Source: Fremontodendron californicum (taxonomy: Eukaryota; Streptophyta; Magnoliopsida; Malvales; Malvaceae). Taken from it: 64,000 nt of DNA. A program made the translations under genes and the position numbers. The notes below the pieces were generated by a model that was not told the DNA's origin, ran no database searches, and worked only from the letters and a program-made list of their open reading frames with translations. The stretch covers positions 13,869,160 to 13,933,159 of the forward strand of contig JAULJL010000021.1 of assembly GCA_030761205.1 (NCBI GenBank), written 5' to 3'. Positions 45,429 through 58,270 of the stretch are shown here, piece after piece (within the stretch, counting starts at the first letter, position 1; each line of letters starts with the position of its first letter).

Positions 45429-45690
45429 GAGGGTTTGTAGCTTAATCCGTTCAAAAGCTACTCTGAGGGTTTATAGCTTAATCCGTTCAAAAGCTACTCT
45501 GAGGGTTTATAGCTTAATCCGTTCAAAGCTACTTGTGAGAGGGTTTGTAGCTTAATCCGTTCAAAAGCTACTCTGAGGGTTTGTAGCTTAATCCGTTCAA
45601 AAGCTACTTGTGAGAGGGTTTGTAGCTTAATCCGTTCAAAAGCTACTCTGAAGGTTTATAGCTTAATCCGTTCAAAAGCTACTTGGTGAG
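45429..45690 (+). repeat. tandem hairpin array, seven units
   Basis: Seven copies of a 34-41-bp unit containing AGCTTAATCCGTTCAAA. In most units GTAGCTT and AAGCTAC flank an 11-base loop (AATCCGTTCAA), so each can form a 7-bp stem. Confidence 0.9.
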
Positions 45691-48200
45691 TATATGTTTC
45701 TTGTTCTTCCTTCATTTCATTTCTTAAGTATATTTTTCTTACATTTTGTTTTTACAATAAACTCACCATGGCCAAATGGCCTACATTATTTATTTTAAGT
45801 TGTTATTTTTGATTCATTTTACCATATTGTTTATGCTATTTTCTTTATTTTTGATGTTTTAAATATTATGTTATTTCATGTTCTTAAGTTATATTTAATT
45901 TGGTTGCTTTGTTTGTTGCCATTTATGTCTTAGATATCATGTTTTTACATTTTTAATTTTCTGTTTTCATGTTGTTTAAATTTGAGCATGTTTTAGAGTT
46001 AGCATATTAAGTGTTTGTGAAAATGCTTGTGTGATTCTTTGCATGATTCTTGTTTTATATCTTAGTAAGCATGTTTTAGATTTGGTATATTAGGTGTTTG
46101 TGAAAATGCTTGTGTGATTTTTGTGTTATGACTTAGTTTTTCATGCTAGCATACCAAGTGTTTGTGAAAATGCCATGCATGTCTTAGGTCTAGGTTACAT
46201 TAAATGTCATGCAAGTTCATGTTAGGTCTAGGCCATATTATTTGTGTCATGCATTTTCCTTACATTTAGGTTTAGATCCATGCATTTCATGCATTATGTT
46301 TGCTGCATTGTTTCATGCATTTCATGACCATGCCACTTGAATAATGACTTGAGCCAATTAATGGTTCAAGGTCATGCTCTCTTGAGCACACTTGTGGAAA
46401 ATTATTTTTGTCAAATTGATTATTCTACCTTTGTGATTTTTTTACTTAGCCAATTTTTATCTAACTTTCAAAAAGTCCTAGCTACTGCTTTCAAGTCATT
46501 TTATGAGTTTCAAATATTAATATTTTTATTTTTATTTTTAAATGATTTTATCAAAGACAAAAAAAATGTGTTGGCAAAGCAGTTTTTTTTTTCTCCACCC
46601 AAAACTCGTACATCTCCGATTTTTCTGGGAATTCATCTTGAATCAAAAAATTAAGTCAATTTTTTCCCGTGGATTTTTACATGTCTTGAGTCTCCAATAA
46701 TTTTTTCAGAATTTTTGGAATTTTTAAAAATAGGGTAAAAAATCGTGGATTAAAACTGGACAGTGGAGTCAGAATTGATTTTAAAGAAAAACAAAGCAGC
46801 TTTTTCTCCTCAAAAAACTCGTACATCTCTGGTTTTTCTGGGAATTCATCTTTGATCAGAAAATTAAGTCGATTTTTTTCCGTGTATTTTTACATGTCCT
46901 TAGTCTCCAATAATTTTTTCAGAATTTTTGGAATTTTTTAAAATAGGGTAAAAAATCGTGGATTAAAATTGGACAGTGGAGTCAGAATTGAATTTAAAGA
47001 AAAACCAATTTTCTGTTTTGGTTAATTTACTTAGAGTGGGCTGATTAGGAGGGTTAGCTACTGACTTAGGGTAATTTCTAAGCCTTTTTAAACTCTAAAA
47101 ATGGTTTTTCAAGTCCCGGGTTAAGGGTAGCCAAGTCCGGATTTTTTTTAAACTTAGGAAATTAGAGTCATTTTAAAAATTTTAGCCCAGTTGTTATTTT
47201 TAATTCAAGCTTTTCAAAATTGTTTTCAAACAATCACAAAGTATTTTGGTTTTAGAATATTTAATTTGACATATTTTCCTAAGGTAGCCGGATATCTTTT
47301 TAGATATACGGATTTCCTTAATAAAAGGAAAAAATACATTTCATGCATTGCATTTTTATATTCATGCATTTTATATAATATGTGATTCTTGCCATAATAA
47401 TTTCTATGTGTCATGACATTTAGGTTGCATTATATTATTTAGATTTTGCTATGTCATTTTATTTATGTCATGCCTATACATATTCATTTCTTTTAAATGT
47501 TTTCAAAAAAAGATAATGGTTTGCAATAAAAATAAAGATATTCCCGAGTTAAAATAATTCATGAGTTCTCTACCGGGTTTGCTGGAGGGAATATCATCAA
47601 TTATTATTAATAAAGGAATATCTTTCTTTCAAAAAAAAAAGAGAATGATTCGGAAAGTTTTCCAAAACTAATAAAAATTTCTATATTTTGCCACGTTTGT
47701 TGGGGAATATAGGAAAATTTTGAATTTATAAATTCCGGATCATTTTCAATAAAAAATGGAATTATTTTTCTTTAAATTGGGAATTAATTTGAAATACTAA
47801 ATTTAAAACCAACTTTTACCGAGACTTGAGATAACACACGATTAATAAGGTACCGATTTATACGGGCGTTGTGGGGGTGCTAATCCTTCTCTGCACGTAA
47901 CCGACTCCCGAACCCGCTTCTTGGATTTCTCTGGTTTAAAACGCAGACTTGAAATTGGTTTTTAAAATGTTTTAATTAATTTTTAAAATATTTTATAAAA
48001 CCGGTTTTAATAGGTGGCCGATCACACCTAGCTAAAAAAAGATTGGTGGCGACTCCATGTCTTTTTTTAAGGTCATTTTCAAAACCTTCATTTCTAGAGG
48101 AATTAAGTCGACTTTTCCTCGTTTTTTTTTTAAATGTCACGCCTAACGAATAATAAAGTCTTGCGATGAGACGTCGTTATTTTTTTAGGTTGCGACAGCT

Positions 48201-48218
48201 TGGCGACTCCGCTGGGGA
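48201..48218 (+). promoter_or_regulatory. element C primer-binding site (tRNA-Arg)
   Basis: TGGCGACTCCGCTGGGGA, perfectly complementary to the 3' end of plant tRNA-Arg(ACG), three bases after the LTR. Confidence 0.88.
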
Positions 48219-49653
48219 ATATTAGAGAGTCAGGCCTAGAATTAGTCGTGTGTTATCAAAGTCTCGGTTTTGTTGGTTTTATTGGTATTTAATTTTAATT
48301 CCCATATTTTTGTTAATAAGGAGAATTTTGAAAATAATAAAATATTTTTAAATATGTTCATACTCATGTGCATGCATTTTATTATTGTTCTCTAGCTATT
48401 TAAGGTTGTATATTATAACTGCTTGTCGGTTAATGCGTTACACTATTCTTGAATGTTTTAATTGTTAGGACATTTAGAATAAGGTTTGTAGAATAGGTGG
48501 TGACAGGTTTGTTTTGTTTCTCCACACACACACACACTACACGTGCATTTGCATAACATGAATCCTCTACCCGGGTTCCGTCCTTTTAAGTGGAAGTAAA
48601 GTAACTAAGCCTTCGTGATTGATCCTCCGTATGGGCTAGTGAAACACTTTCGGAGTATAAAGTACCTAATGCCTTCGTGATAATCCTCCGTACGGGCATA
48701 GGAAAATATACTCTAACGAATTGAACCCGCTTTTATCGGGGTGCCTTACTAGCCTTCACCGGCGACAGTGAGGAACAATTCGGGGCCTTAGAATCGATTC
48801 ACCCTCATATAGTGAACCTAGGCGAAGCCATCCCGAATTTCCGTTAGATATACCGAAAATAGGAACACATGGGAAGGACATTTCTAAACTTTTTGTTACC
48901 TGTTTTACACTCCGAATAAGTGTGGTAGATCGGGCAACGATGTACATACATCGCCCGTAATAAATGTGATACTCCGCCTCGAAGGCATCGTGATGCCTAA
49001 ATAAGCAGATATTGTTGGGGCAGATGTTCATTAGCTGTTTTTTTTTTTAAAAAAAAAAAAAAATCCTTTTTCAAGCATTTTTGCATGTTGCACATTTCAT
49101 GCATGTGTGAATAGAGCATGTACATTTTTGGTTGTATTATTGATCTCATTCTTTGCAATAAACAGTTGGTAATTTCATTTGATGATTTCATAAAACCGGT
49201 AGTGTCACATGAACATTTGTATATTGTACCATAGTGGGATCCACCCTGAAATTCTTTTGAAAATAATGTGATTGGTTTTTCATAAAAAAAAAACACATAA
49301 AAAAAACATGTTAAAAAAAATTCATAAATTTGGAGGCAAATCTTGCATAATGAGATTTTTTGAATAATCAAGATTTAGGTCCCACCAATTTCGTGTAATC
49401 TTTGATTTCTCTGTATATACCTTTGTGTTAATTCATTTATTTTTTGCATGTATCATTTTGACATCATGTTATAGTCATAGCATGCATGGTCATTCATTCA
49501 TGTTAGCGTCAAGTTGCATTCATGGCATACATAGTCATCATGATATGCTCATGCATTAATTTGTCATATTGGCATCAAGTTGCACTCATGACATACACGG
49601 TCAGCATGATTTTCTTTGTATATACTCTGTGTCAATCATTTATTCTTCACGTG
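48219..49653 (+). other. element C leader
   Basis: Non-coding. A (CA)n run lies at 48522-48537. 48560-48720 has the duplicated GTATGGGCTAG/GTACGGGC block shared with element A's leader. 49440-49640 carries CATGCATTAATTTG/CATTCATGACATACAC repeats continuing after B' at 57529. Confidence 0.65.
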
Positions 49654-51076
49654 TGATGGAGACTCAATTAAGAGTTGTAAACCCAAGTGCAGGTTATGTT
49701 CAAGTAATAAATTCTCGGGTGTCCGAGGTCGAACCACAGGGAAGCGTATTAGTAAGTATAAGTTTATAAATATATAAGAAAAAGAAAATAAACAAGATAT
49801 TAGGGAATCAATAACAAAGAAAGTAAACAAGATATTAGAGAACAAAATAAACAAAATAACATAAAAGCAATTAAACAAGATATAAAAAACAATAAGAAAA
49901 GATGTTGAGGTTAGAGAATCCACTCTTGGTGTTATGCTAAGATTAATCTTGTTTTATTACACAATTGAAATCCACACATAAGGGAGGTTCCAATCGGAAG
50001 GTTTAGCAATTCAGTCCAACGTCCATAGCATATGATATTATGTTCATTTGGTGTCCTCAAAACTCATAAAAAGAGTCCAAGCATTCCTTATGCCAAGGTA
50101 TATGTCTACAACAAATCAAGGTTATGAAACCAAGCATTTACTGTGCCATTTTCATTGTCAATAATGAATCAAGATCTCTACTTTGCAAGTATGATTTTAA
50201 ACCAAAAGAAAATATTATCTATACTAGTGTTTATAAATGATGATTCATTTTAGCTCATGTTTAAGAGACTAACCTTAGCATTTACCAAGAGCTTCACCTC
50301 ATCACCTCAACAATATGATTAGCAACACATACTAAAAATGAAAAGAAATGTAAGAAGCATAAGTAAATAAAGAAAAAGAAAACTAGAGAAAGGAAAATCC
50401 CAATACTCATCCAAGGCCCTCTATTTATACACATTTTGGAGGGCTAAATGAAAAGAGACAAGCTTTACAAATTTCAAAGGTAGGTATAATAGGTGGGTGT
50501 ATTTTTCTAACAATTTTCGTCATATTGTATGACAATTCTGATCAGCCAGCTTGATGGTCGATTTTGTCAATGTTGGAGGCTCGATCTGATAAAACTGTCT
50601 TCTAGAAAAATATACCCCTATCAGTTACGGATCCATAGCCGTTGGAATCAGCTCATTTGCTGATGTGGATAAGAAGATATGGGCAAAATACGAAAACAGG
50701 TCAGCACAGACGTCATTGCACATCAGCCAACTTGATGGTCGATTTCGCTAGGGAAAACGACTCCGTTTCAAGAAGTGTAAAACATGAAAAAGATAGATAT
50801 GCCTCTTAGCTTTGCACGGCTACAAATTTCAGCCTTATTGCTTCAGTGAAACTCGAGATATAGCTGATATGGCAAACTGTGTCGGAACTGGAACTGAACT
50901 GGATTTGCCCTTAATTCTAGTAATCTGAAATCACTCAAAGAAACTTGTGAAAAACACCAAATTACATAAAAATATAAAAGATCATAAACACAATTAAACT
51001 AAACAATAATAACTCGTATTTGACACAAAACAATAATAAAACATAACTAAAAACTATATAATTATACGAGTTATCA
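49654..51076 (-). repeat. element B' 3' LTR
   Basis: 1423 bp, TATA box inverse at 50422-50429. It lacks the start of the transcribed region that the 5' LTR keeps (about 56783-56841). Confidence 0.92.
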
Positions 51077-52954
51077 CCCCCCCACACTTAGATTGTTGCT
51101 AGTCCCTAGCAACGACTCAATAAAAATAAAATAAGAAAATCTAATCTAATCCATTTTCGTAGGAAATTACGGTGGCACTTAGCATGTGACACAAGCCTTT
51201 AAACCCCTAGGTGTCCCTAGTGGACGAGTTTAGTCTCGTGAGGGTTTGCTAGAACGATACCCACAAACATTGAAAAACTAAAATATAAGTAAACTACATA
51301 CACTAAAAATATTTACTCCTAATCCTTTCAATATAAATTAGAGACAATCTTTGAACAAGTCTTGTAAACTAATCAATAGCTCAAAGAATTTCACAAAAAT
51401 TCATGCTTGAATGTAAATAAATGAGTTAAGCCAATATTAACATAACATATTTCAATCAAAATAGTGCATATTCAACTTAATCTCAACCTCTCACATGGGG
51501 TACCCTCGTGATTTTCACTCTTTAAAGTAGTGGTAAAGTGTTTACACTCAATCAATCTCATGAAAACACTTCTACCATATGCTTGCTTGTCCACCTATTC
51601 TCCACTATTTAGATCATACAACTTCATAAATCAAGAGGTCTTTATTCAAGGTTGTAATGGGGCCAAAGGGTTATAATGTGGTTAAAGAATAAAAGGATAA
51701 AGATATCACAAAGGTTCCAAAGAGTTCATAGAGTTTAGAGACATAATAAGATCATACAAATAAATTTCTCAAAACTCTTTACAAGTACATAGTCACATAG
51801 GCTAAATATTCATGTTGAGCCTTTGCTTCATTCTAACCAACTTTGTAACATCTTTTTCTTTACTTTAACTAGAAGTTCAAGAGAAGATTTTTTTTTTTTT
51901 TAATATGGGAATGTATTTGACAATGATCCCTTTCTTTTTCTCTTGACTTTTTCTTTTCTTTTCTTCCCCCACACTTATCTTTTGTTTCTAACCCAAATTT
52001 TCAACTAAAAATATCCCTTGTTTTTTGCAATATGTCTCAAAATATATAATCCATCTTTAGAACAAGGGTAAGGATATAAGTATATTTAGGCTAGGTGTAA
52101 GTTGTGGTTACCAATAAAACAGCATATTTAATGTAGGCTCAAATTGGCTCACTAGTGGGGATGTTCTCTTGGAACATCAATAAGGGATGGCTGTTTGGCT
52201 CTGGTTATAATCCTAATGCCTCTATCATATTCATGTTGTCACATGTATCAATATAGTCTCAAACGGTTTAAAGCAAGTTCTAGAGAATCATGTAATCATA
52301 AGAGCACTCAAGAAAGAAATCTGATTGATTTGTATAATGCATCAATCATTATAGGCTCAAAAACTCACAAGGATGATTATACAAGTCAGATTAAATCTAA
52401 ACATGCTTCTTTCTCAATCAACATATCATATTAACATTGGCTCATAAAAAGATTGACATCAAGCTTAATTCTCATGAAAATCTTCTCACTAATAAATCTG
52501 TTTTAGACTTATGCAATTCATATCTCATCATTGTATTAAAAGGAACTAAAACACACTAAAAATAATAATAATAATAATAATAAAGACTCATAAAAAAAAA
52601 TAGTAGACAAAAATAAAAGAAATCCTAAATCGTTCCCCCCACACTTGATTCTTACATTGTCCTCAATGTAAGTCTATTAACCCAAATGAAAGAATCATGT
52701 GTAAGAGAAAAGAACTAATAACATAAGAATAGGAATAACTAAGACTCAAAACAAAACAAACTCATGCAACCTAAATAATCCTAAAATACTAAACAAAAAT
52801 TAACAAGTAAACATAAAAAGATTAAAATCAAACTGACAAGGTATGTCTCAAGTCTCCCTTACTCAGACCTTGTTCAGAATGAATACTTCTAAATTGCTTA
52901 AAACACAACAAACTTTTTTTTTTTTTTGAAGATTAGTAAAAATTATATTTAAAT
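51077..52954 (-). other. element B' 3' non-coding region
   Basis: Parallels B 31795-33616 but directly follows the polyprotein: the 1.7-kb cargo of B is absent. The three AAGTGTGGGGG-type words appear inverted at about 51077, 51965 and 52637 (the last as AAGTGTGGGGGG). Confidence 0.85.
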
Positions 52955-55822
52955 CTAGTTATTTTCAAAACAAGAATCAGAAAGAAAAACAACCTCTTCT
53001 TGAGTAACATGATTTTCCAAAAAGAGTTTGAGTCTTTGTCCATTTACCTTGAATACGTTACCATTTTGAGGATTCTCAATGTCAACTGCTCCATAATGAT
53101 ACACATGCTTAACCACAAATGGGCCAGTCCATCTTGATCTCAATTTACCAGGAAATATGTGAATTCTAGAATTATAAAGTAGAACTTTTTGCCCAACATC
53201 AAATGTTTTTCTTGAAATTAACTTGTCATGAAAGGCTTTAGTTCTTTCTTTATGAATTTTAGAATTCTCATATGCATCATTTCTGAGTTCCTCAAGTTCA
53301 TTTATGACTGGAAAAGTTTCATTCTCACCCAAAAAGGAATATTTTAGCTCGAATGGCAATGGTTTTAAATCCAGCTTGGGTGGTTCAATAGTTGATGGTA
53401 CAGTGACATTTGTGAGTGATGGAAGTTCCTCAAACTTTTGTTTCCAACAATGCTTAACCTAAAAAGAATTTAACAAAGAATCAGTGTGTGAAATTTCAGA
53501 AGCATTATCAAACTCACATTCAATTAAATAAGCTTCTAAAGGATCATGGAATGTGGTAGTGGTGAGATGTTCATGAACAAGTTCTTCAATGAAATCCACT
53601 TCATGTACTTCTGAATCATCACCAGGTTGCTTGCAAATGTTGAACACATTTAATTCTAAAGTCATATTTCCAAAAGAAATGTTCAACATACCATTCCTGC
53701 AATTTATCAGAGCATTAGAAGTTGCAAGAAATGGACGGCCTAATATAACAGGAATTTGAACATTTGGATTTGAAACAGGATGTGTGTCCAAAACAATAAA
53801 ATCAACAGGGAAGTAAAAATTATCAATTTGAACCAAAACATCTTCAACTATCCCTCGAGGAATTTTTACAGAACGATCAGCTAGTTGAAGTGTAACAGGT
53901 GTTTCCTTGAGTTCACCTAAACCTAACTGTTGATAAACAGAAAAAGGCAAAAGATTAACACTAGCACCAAGATCAAGCAATGCACGTTCTATTCTAGTGT
54001 TTCCAATGATGCATGAGATTGTTGGACATCCAGGATCTTTGAATTTTGGTGGAGTAAGGTGCTGAATGATTGAGCTCACACTTTCCGTCAGAAATGCTTT
54101 CTTTTGTACATTATGTTTCCTTTTAACTGTGCACATGTCCTTCAAAAATTTAGCATAAGATGGAACTTGTTTGATTGCATCCAATAAAGGAATGTTAATC
54201 TTAACTTGTTTGAAAAGTTCATAAATTTCTGCATTTTGATTCAAATTCTTTATTGTTTGCAACCTTTGAGGAAAAGGAGCAGGATGCATACCTTTTTCTT
54301 TGTCCAAATTTTCAAGAAGTTCAGACTTACCATCATCCTTACCATTACTTTTCGGAGAGGAAGGAGGATCTTGATCTTTTGATGTAATGTTTTTGTCAAT
54401 TGCCTTTCCACTTCGAAGAGTTGTGATAGAACTGGCATTTTCCTGTTGAGTTTCATTGGAGCAAGAAACAAGACATTGAGTAGAAGGGTTAGGCTGAGGT
54501 TGAGCAGGAAACTTACCTTTTTCTTGAGTGCGTAATGAAGCTGTCAATGTGGACAAGGTGTTTTTGATCTCATTGATGTCCTGTGAAGTTTGGTTATTCA
54601 CATTTGCTTGTGTTTGCATGAATGCTTGCAATGTCTCTTCCAAGGTTTGTACACGTGAAGGTTGATAGGAAAAAGTGTTGCCCGGCTTTTGAGATTGTGG
54701 TACCTGAACATGATTATTATTCCGCCAACTGAAGTTGGGATGATTTCTCCATTCAGGGTTATACGTTTCAGAGTAAGGAGAAGGAAAAGGCTTTTTAAAT
54801 GTGTTTATGGAATTTACTTGATCATGCAACGCTTCTTTAAGAATGGGAATGTTTGGACATTCAGAAGTGGGGTGTCCCATGATTTCACAAATTCCACAAC
54901 TTTCTTCATTTTTAACCGTTTTTACTTCTCTAAGTTCCATGGCTTCAATCTTTCTAGCCAAATTAGCTACTTTAGCTTTTATCTCATCTTCTTGACTAAA
55001 ATGATATTTACCTCTGTTAGAAACAAGATTAGATCTATTGGAACTTTCAGAGGAATTATCTGTGTGCCAGGCTTGAGAGTTATCTGCCAAATGGTCTAGG
55101 TAGTCAAAGGCTTCTTCAGGTTCTTTTTCTAGAAACTCACCGTTACACATTGTTTCAACAAATTGTTTAGTTTCGGGAGTTAAACTTTCATAAAAGAAAC
55201 TAATAAGACGCCATTTTTCAAAACCATGTTGTGGACAAGAACTTAACAAATCTTTAGAACGCTCCCAGCACTGAAAAAATGCTTCATTTTGATTTTGATT
55301 GAAATTTTGAATCTGTCTTTTCAAAGCAGTAGTTTTATGTGCTGGGAAAAATTTCTTTAGAAACTCAGTTTGTAATTCTTGCCATGTGCCAATTGACCTT
55401 GGTTTTAAATTATGAAGCCAAATTTTTGCTTTATCTTTTAAAGAAAAAGGAAATAATTTTAGCTTGACAATTTCATTTGTACATTGTTGGACATTAAAAG
55501 TGACACATACATCTTCGAAGTCTTTTAGAAACGAGTAAGCACTTTCCGATTCTAACCCATGGAAATTTGGAAGCAAAGCTATCATACCTGGTTTAAAACG
55601 AAAGTTGTTTGCATTGAGAGGAAAAATAAAACAAGAGGGTGATGAGCTTCGAGTTGGTTGCAAGTAGTCACGCATGGTGCGTACTTGTCTGTTCTCATCT
55701 TCAACATGAACACTTTCATTGTCAGCCATGGTAGGAGTTGTATTAGAAAGATTACCTGAAAAAGTTTCACAATAAAATCTAACTAAACGACGAGATCTAA
55801 AATCACGTCGCCAAACAAGCAT
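52955..55822 (-). pseudogene. element B' gag-protease-integrase-tail ORF with one stop
   Basis: A 955-codon frame from 55822 (or better ATG 55729) to 52955, interrupted only by TAG at 53459-53461 after LLNSF, where B has CAG. Gag core, CCHC knuckle (CGICEIMGHPTSEC), retropepsin (ALLDLGASVNLLP) and integrase tail (RSRWTGPFVVKHVYHYG) are all in one frame. Reverse transcriptase, RNase H and the integrase core are missing at the same junction as in B (GENETFPV to INELEEL). A C-to-T change made the stop. Confidence 0.92.
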
Positions 55823-56008
55823 AAAACAAAGTTAATATACAGATTAGGCGGTATAACCAGCCAATAAAAGAAAATTAGGCGGTATAACCAGCCAATAAAA
55901 ATAAAACAAAGTTAATATACAATATAAATATAAATATATAGAAAATTAGGCGGTATAACCAGCCAATAAAAATAAATATACTTATAAACTTATATACTTA
56001 GTATTGCC

Positions 56009-56026
56009 TCCCCGGCAACGGCGCCA
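56009..56026 (-). promoter_or_regulatory. element B' primer-binding site (tRNA-Asp type)
   Basis: The inverse of TGGCGCCGTTGCCGGGGA, perfect, seven bases inside the 5' LTR end. Confidence 0.9.
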
Positions 56027-56032
56027 AAAACT

Positions 56033-57523
56033 TGATGGAGACTCAATTAAGAGTTGTAAACCCAAGTGCAGGTTATGTTCAAGTAATAAATTCTCGGGTG
56101 TCCGAGGTCGAACCACAAGGAAGCGTATTAGTAAGTATAAGTTTATAAATATATAAGAAAAAGAAAATAAACAAGATATTAGGGAATCAATAACAAAGAA
56201 AGTAAACAAGATATTAGAGAACAAAATAAACAAAATAACATAAAAGCAATTAAACAAGATATAAAAAACAATAAGAAAAGATGTTGAGGTTAGAGAATCC
56301 ACTCTTGGTGTTATGCTAAGATTAATCTTGTTTTATTACACAATTGAAATCCACACATAAGGGAGGTTCCAATCGGAAGGTTTAGCAATTCAGTCCAAAT
56401 TGTCCAACGTCCATAGCATATGATATTATGTTCATTTGGTGTCCTCAAAACTCATAAAAAGAGTCCAAGCATTCCTTATGCCAAGGTATATGTCTACAAC
56501 AAATCAAGGTTATGAAACCAAGCATTTACTGTGCCATTTTCATTGTCAATAATGAATCAAGATCTCTACTTTGCAAGTATGATTTTAAACCAAAAGAAAA
56601 TATTATCTATACTAGTGTTTATAAATGATGATTCATTTTAGCTCATGTTTAAGAGACTAACCTTAGCATTTACCAAGAGCTTCACCTCATCACCTCAACA
56701 ATATGATTAGCAACACATACTAAAAATGAAAAGAAATGTAAGAAGCATAAGTAAATAAAGAAAAAGAAAACTAGAGAAAGGAAAGAAGAAGAAAACTTAG
56801 AGAATTTTATTACAATGGCTAATATCCTACCAATGTATAATGTATCCCAATACTCATCCAAGGCCCTCTATTTATACACATTTTGGAGGGCTAAATGACA
56901 AGAGACAAGCTTTACAAATTTCAAAGGTAGGTATAATAGGTGGGTGTATTTTTCTAACAATTTTCGTCATATTGTATGACAATTCTGATCAGCCAGCTTG
57001 ATGGTCGATTTTGTCAATGTTGGAGGCTCGATCTGATAAAACTGTCTTCTAGAAAACTATACCCCTATCCGTTACGGATCCATAGCCGTTGGAATCAGCT
57101 CATTTTCTGATGTGGATAAGAAGATATGGGCAAAATACGAAAGCAGGTCAGCACAGACGTCATTGCACATCAGCCAACTTGATGGTCGATTTCGCTAGGG
57201 AAAACGACTCCGTTTCAAGAAGTGTAAAACATGAAAAAGATAGATATGCCTCTTAGCTTTGCACGGCTACAAATTTCAGCCTTATTGCTTCAGTGAAACT
57301 CGAGATATAGCTGATATGGCAAACGGTGTCGGAACTGTAACTGAACTGGATTTGCCCTTAATTCTAGTAATCTGAAATCACTCAAAGAAACTTGTGAAAA
57401 ACACCAAATTACATAAAAATATAAAAGATCATAAACACAATTAAACTAAACAATAATAACTCGTATTTGACACAAAACAATAATAAAACATAACTAAAAA
57501 CTATATAATTATACGAGTTATCA
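56033..57523 (-). repeat. element B' 5' LTR
   Basis: 1491 bp; TATA box inverse (TATTTATA) at 56869-56876. Confidence 0.93.
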
Positions 57524-57528
57524 ACGTG

Positions 57529-58090
57529 CATCATAATTGACGTTGTGTGGCACTGATAGTGTATATGATCATTCATTGGGAAATGCATTTGGAACATACA
57601 TGGTCATTCATTGTATATATCCATGCATTAATTTGCTTATTCTTTACATGCATCATGATTGGCATTAGATTGCATTCATGGCATACACAGTCATCATGAG
57701 TTCTCCGTATATGTTCATGCATTAATTTGACATATTGACATCAGGTTGCATTCATGACATACACGGTCAGCATGATTAACTTTGTATATACTCTGTGTCA
57801 ATCATTTATTCTTCACATGCATCATAATTGACATTGTGTGGCATTCATAGTGTACATGATCATTCATTGAGAAAAACATGCTAAAATACATGGTCATTCA
57901 TTGCATATATCCATGCATTGATTTTTCTTATTCTGTAAATGCATCATGTTGGCATCGTGTTGCATTTATAGCATACATGGTCAATATTGTTTCCACAGTA
58001 TATGACCACACATAACTTTGTTTATCCTTCACATGCATCAAATTGCACTCATGACATTCATAGCTCATTCATCATGAAACACATTAATAA
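57529..58090 (+). repeat. element C leader tandem repeats
   Basis: Irregular ~100-bp units with CACATGCATCAT, GGCATTCATAGTGTAC and TCAATCATTTATTCTTCAC. They continue the series at 49440-49640 that B' interrupted. Confidence 0.75.
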
Positions 58091-58137
58091 GATGAAATAG
58101 AAATTGGCTTAGCTTTGAAGAGTTTTCTTCGTCAGCT

Positions 58138-58270
58138 AAAAGCTATGACCCCAACAGTAAGTGCGAATATCATATTGGGGCAATTGGGCATTCGACTAAA
58201 AATGCAGAAAATTGAAGAAAAGAATTGAGGGTCTTGTCCACGATGGCATTTGGATTCCAGAGCTTATCAA
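58138..58270 (+). pseudogene. element C gag vestige (zinc-knuckle region)
   Basis: Reads KSYDPNSKCEYHIGAIGHSTKNAEN-stop, the same motif that ends element A's gag (CDYHIGAIGHSTEKYR). Everything upstream in gag is missing and no pol follows. It proves C descends from a coding Tat/Ogre element. Confidence 0.8.

Larger units (their letters stand above)
43792..48197 (+). repeat. element C 5' LTR, 4.4 kb
   Basis: TGTAGACACC...TTGCGACA. It contains three to four ~165-bp direct repeats (44484-44950, word AAATGGACTCCGAAAATT), a TATA box at 45317, a hairpin array at 45429-45690 and a ~217-bp direct duplication (46580-46797 and 46798-47010, word AACTCGTACATCTC). Confidence 0.9.
49654..57523 (-). mobile_element. 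element B': Athila-like LTR retrotransposon without cargo
   Basis: Second copy of the B family on the minus strand. The target duplication ACGTG is exact (49649-49653, 57524-57528). 5' LTR 56033-57523 (1491 bp), 3' LTR 49654-51076 (1423 bp). The length difference is a deletion of about 59 bp just downstream of the 3' LTR TATA box plus 9 bp near 50012. Otherwise I saw about eight single-base differences, so it is very recent. It inserted into element C's leader repeats. Confidence 0.93.
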
